Positions 6,320 through 7,498 of a stretch of 7,498 nt of DNA are shown one piece after another. The stretch is from Planctomycetota bacterium (GTDB lineage Bacteria; Planctomycetota; Phycisphaerae; Sedimentisphaerales; SG8-4), in NCBI GenBank assembly GCA_030607345.1, contig JAUWKC010000077.1, positions 1 to 7,498 on the forward strand, given 5' to 3'. Made by a program: the position numbers and the translations under genes. The notes beneath the pieces are model-generated. The model saw only the letters and a list, made by a program, of their open reading frames with translations, had not been told where the DNA came from and did no database searches. Positions within the stretch are counted from its first letter, which is position 1; each line of letters starts with the position of its first letter.

Positions 6320-6377
6320 AATCTAAGTGTCCTTTGCGAGTGCCTGCTTTGGGAGTGAGGCTGTCGTCAGCAAAATA

Positions 6378-7498
6378 CTACCTGTAAGGTTGGAAAACGA
6401 TATCCGCGATTTTTGTACGAATCTGTTTCGATGTTCCTTTATCGTGGGGGTGAGCTCTGTTTGTAAGGATGATTACATAAACCTCGCTCGCCGGGTCGCA
6501 TACTATGGATGTTCCAGTGTAGCCGGTATGGCAAAATGCGTTTTCAGAAGCATACGAGCCCTTCACCCACGAATAACCGGAGTTAACATCGAAGCCATAG
6601 GCCCGGCCGTGTGATTGGGTCGTGGTCAACCTGTTGACGGCTTCGGGGCTGAGGACCTTCACTCCTTTCCACGTGCCGGAATTTAATAACATTTGGCAGT
6701 ATATCGATAAATCGGAGGCCGTAGAGAAAAGCCCGGCGTTACCGGATATTCCCCCCATCAATTGCGCCAGAGGGTCGTGGACCGTGCCTCGAAGCGGTTG
6801 TCCCTCTACAATCTGCGTGGCCGCAATGTCTTTCTCCCGGGATGCCGGGGGATTATAGGTGGTGCGCTCCATTCCCAGTGGCGCAAAGATATTTTCCATG
6901 GAGAAGTCATCAATGTTATCCCCGCTGACTACTTCTACAATCTTAGCCAGTGTAATATATCCAAGACAGCTATAACGAAACGTTTCTCCGGGCTTACTCA
7001 CAGCTTTCATGCTGCAAATTTTGTCTATCACTTTATCGGGGCAGGGAGTCCCAAAAGCATTCTTTAATGAATCTGCATTTGTATAAGCCGGCAAACCGGA
7101 AGTATGAGTTAATAGATGCCTAATCCGGACTTCTTCTTTGCCGTGGCGGGCAAAAGCAGGAAGATATTTACCTGCATAGTCACCCAATTCTATCTTTCCC
7201 TGGTCCGCCAGAATCATGATGGACGTAGCCGTGGTAACCGGTTTGGTCAGTGAAGCCAGGTCAAAGATGGTGTTTTTGGTCATTACTTCTTCGAATGGTT
7301 CTTTTACTTCGTGGCCGAAGGCCTTGAAGTAAAGAACTTTATCTCCTTGTCCTACGAGAACTACTGCGCCGGGGATATTGCCTTTCTCGATTTCTTCTTC
7401 GACCACGCAATCAATCCCGCTCAGGTCTGGTTTGTAGACTTTTTTCTCAACAGACTGACAGCCTGTTATCACCGAGAGCAGTAATGCGAGATATATCG
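6378..7498 (-). CDS. Serine hydrolase lipoprotein, beta-lactamase class C / CubicO family (5' end outside window)
   Basis: The frame stays open to the right edge. A GTG at 7472 could be mistaken for the start, but the codons before it read IYLALLLS and continue VITGCQS: a hydrophobic segment ending in a lipobox (ITGC), so GTG is Val inside a lipoprotein signal and the true start lies beyond the window. Counting the lipobox Cys (7458-7460) as residue 1, the mature part is 360 residues. It has the nucleophile motif SLTK (Ser70, Lys73), the family text LTHTSGLP, YSC at 163-165 where YxN is usual, and HTGYTG at 311-316 as the KTG-box equivalent. The family covers class C beta-lactamases, DD-peptidases and esterases; planctomycete members are usually unassigned esterase or peptidase-like enzymes, so resistance should not be assumed. 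It would be anchored in a membrane facing the periplasm. It is followed on the same strand by oxidoreductase B. Confidence 0.9.
   Translation of the reverse strand, partial: IYLALLLSVITGCQSVEKKVYKPDLSGIDCVVEEEIEKGNIPGAVVLVGQGDKVLYFKAFGHEVKEPFEEVMTKNTIFDLASLTKPVTTATSIMILADQGKIELGDYAGKYLPAFARHGKEEVRIRHLLTHTSGLPAYTNADSLKNAFGTPCPDKVIDKICSMKAVSKPGETFRYSCLGYITLAKIVEVVSGDNIDDFSMENIFAPLGMERTTYNPPASREKDIAATQIVEGQPLRGTVHDPLAQLMGGISGNAGLFSTASDLSIYCQMLLNSGTWKGVKVLSPEAVNRLTTTQSHGRAYGFDVNSGYSWVKGSYASENAFCHTGYTGTSIVCDPASEVYVIILTNRAHPHDKGTSKQIRTKIADIVFQPYR

Larger units (their letters stand above)
6274..6377 (-). other. Short intergenic region between serine hydrolase and oxidoreductase B
   Basis: This 104-base spacer separates two genes on the same strand. 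It contains a candidate -10 element and the ribosome binding site of oxidoreductase B. No strong terminator for the serine hydrolase is visible; GCTG-TCGT-CAGC at 6360-6371 has only a 4-base stem and no T run. Confidence 0.5.

Noticed and set aside
6378..7498. Antibiotic-resistance beta-lactamase
   Set aside because: Only family-level motifs support it, the YxN Asn is missing, and the gene sits with carbohydrate genes; a resistance call is not supported.

Overview
The window reads as a chromosomal stretch from a Planctomycetota-like bacterium (PVC group, perhaps Phycisphaerae or a relative). This is an inference from gene content: two Tat-exported Gfo/Idh/MocA oxidoreductases, an exported ThuA-like protein, a lipoprotein serine hydrolase, and the tail of a glycosidase-like protein of a type I associate with planctomycetes. 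No rRNA, tRNA, CRISPR array, insertion sequence or phage gene was seen.

Layout. The left edge (1-497, +) is the 3' end of a glycoside-hydrolase-like protein. It converges with a Gfo/Idh/MocA oxidoreductase on the minus strand (558-1916, 'oxidoreductase A'). A 366-base AT-rich divergent region (1917-2282) follows and should hold promoters for both directions. Rightward from it run a two-lobed exported metallo-beta-lactamase-fold hydrolase (2283-3914) and, 55 bases on, an exported ThuA-like protein (3970-4902); these two probably form an operon. ThuA converges with a second Gfo/Idh/MocA oxidoreductase on the minus strand (4924-6273, 'oxidoreductase B') across only 21 bases. Upstream of B on the same strand, 104 bases away, is a beta-lactamase-family serine hydrolase lipoprotein (6378 to the right edge), whose N-terminus lies outside the window.

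How the genes may work together. All five genes that show an N-terminal region, or most of one, carry an export signal (two Tat, two Sec-like, one lipoprotein), so this looks like an envelope module for carbohydrate breakdown. Gfo/Idh/MocA enzymes oxidise sugars, giving lactones or keto-sugars; the double metallo-beta-lactamase resembles lactonases (AiiA type); ThuA-like proteins accompany Gfo/Idh/MocA enzymes in disaccharide oxidation. A reasonable but unproven model is oxidation of a sugar followed by lactone or keto-sugar processing outside the cytoplasm.

The most notable feature is the tandem metallo-beta-lactamase. Both lobes keep the full set of metal ligands at a near-constant spacing of 248-249 residues, but only the second lobe keeps the Tyr that follows the bridging Asp in AiiA-type lactonases. 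Other points are a shared ATGTATAAT element upstream of both oxidoreductases, a Ser in place of Pro in the EKP motif of oxidoreductase A, and a Cys in place of the Asn of the YxN motif in the serine hydrolase.
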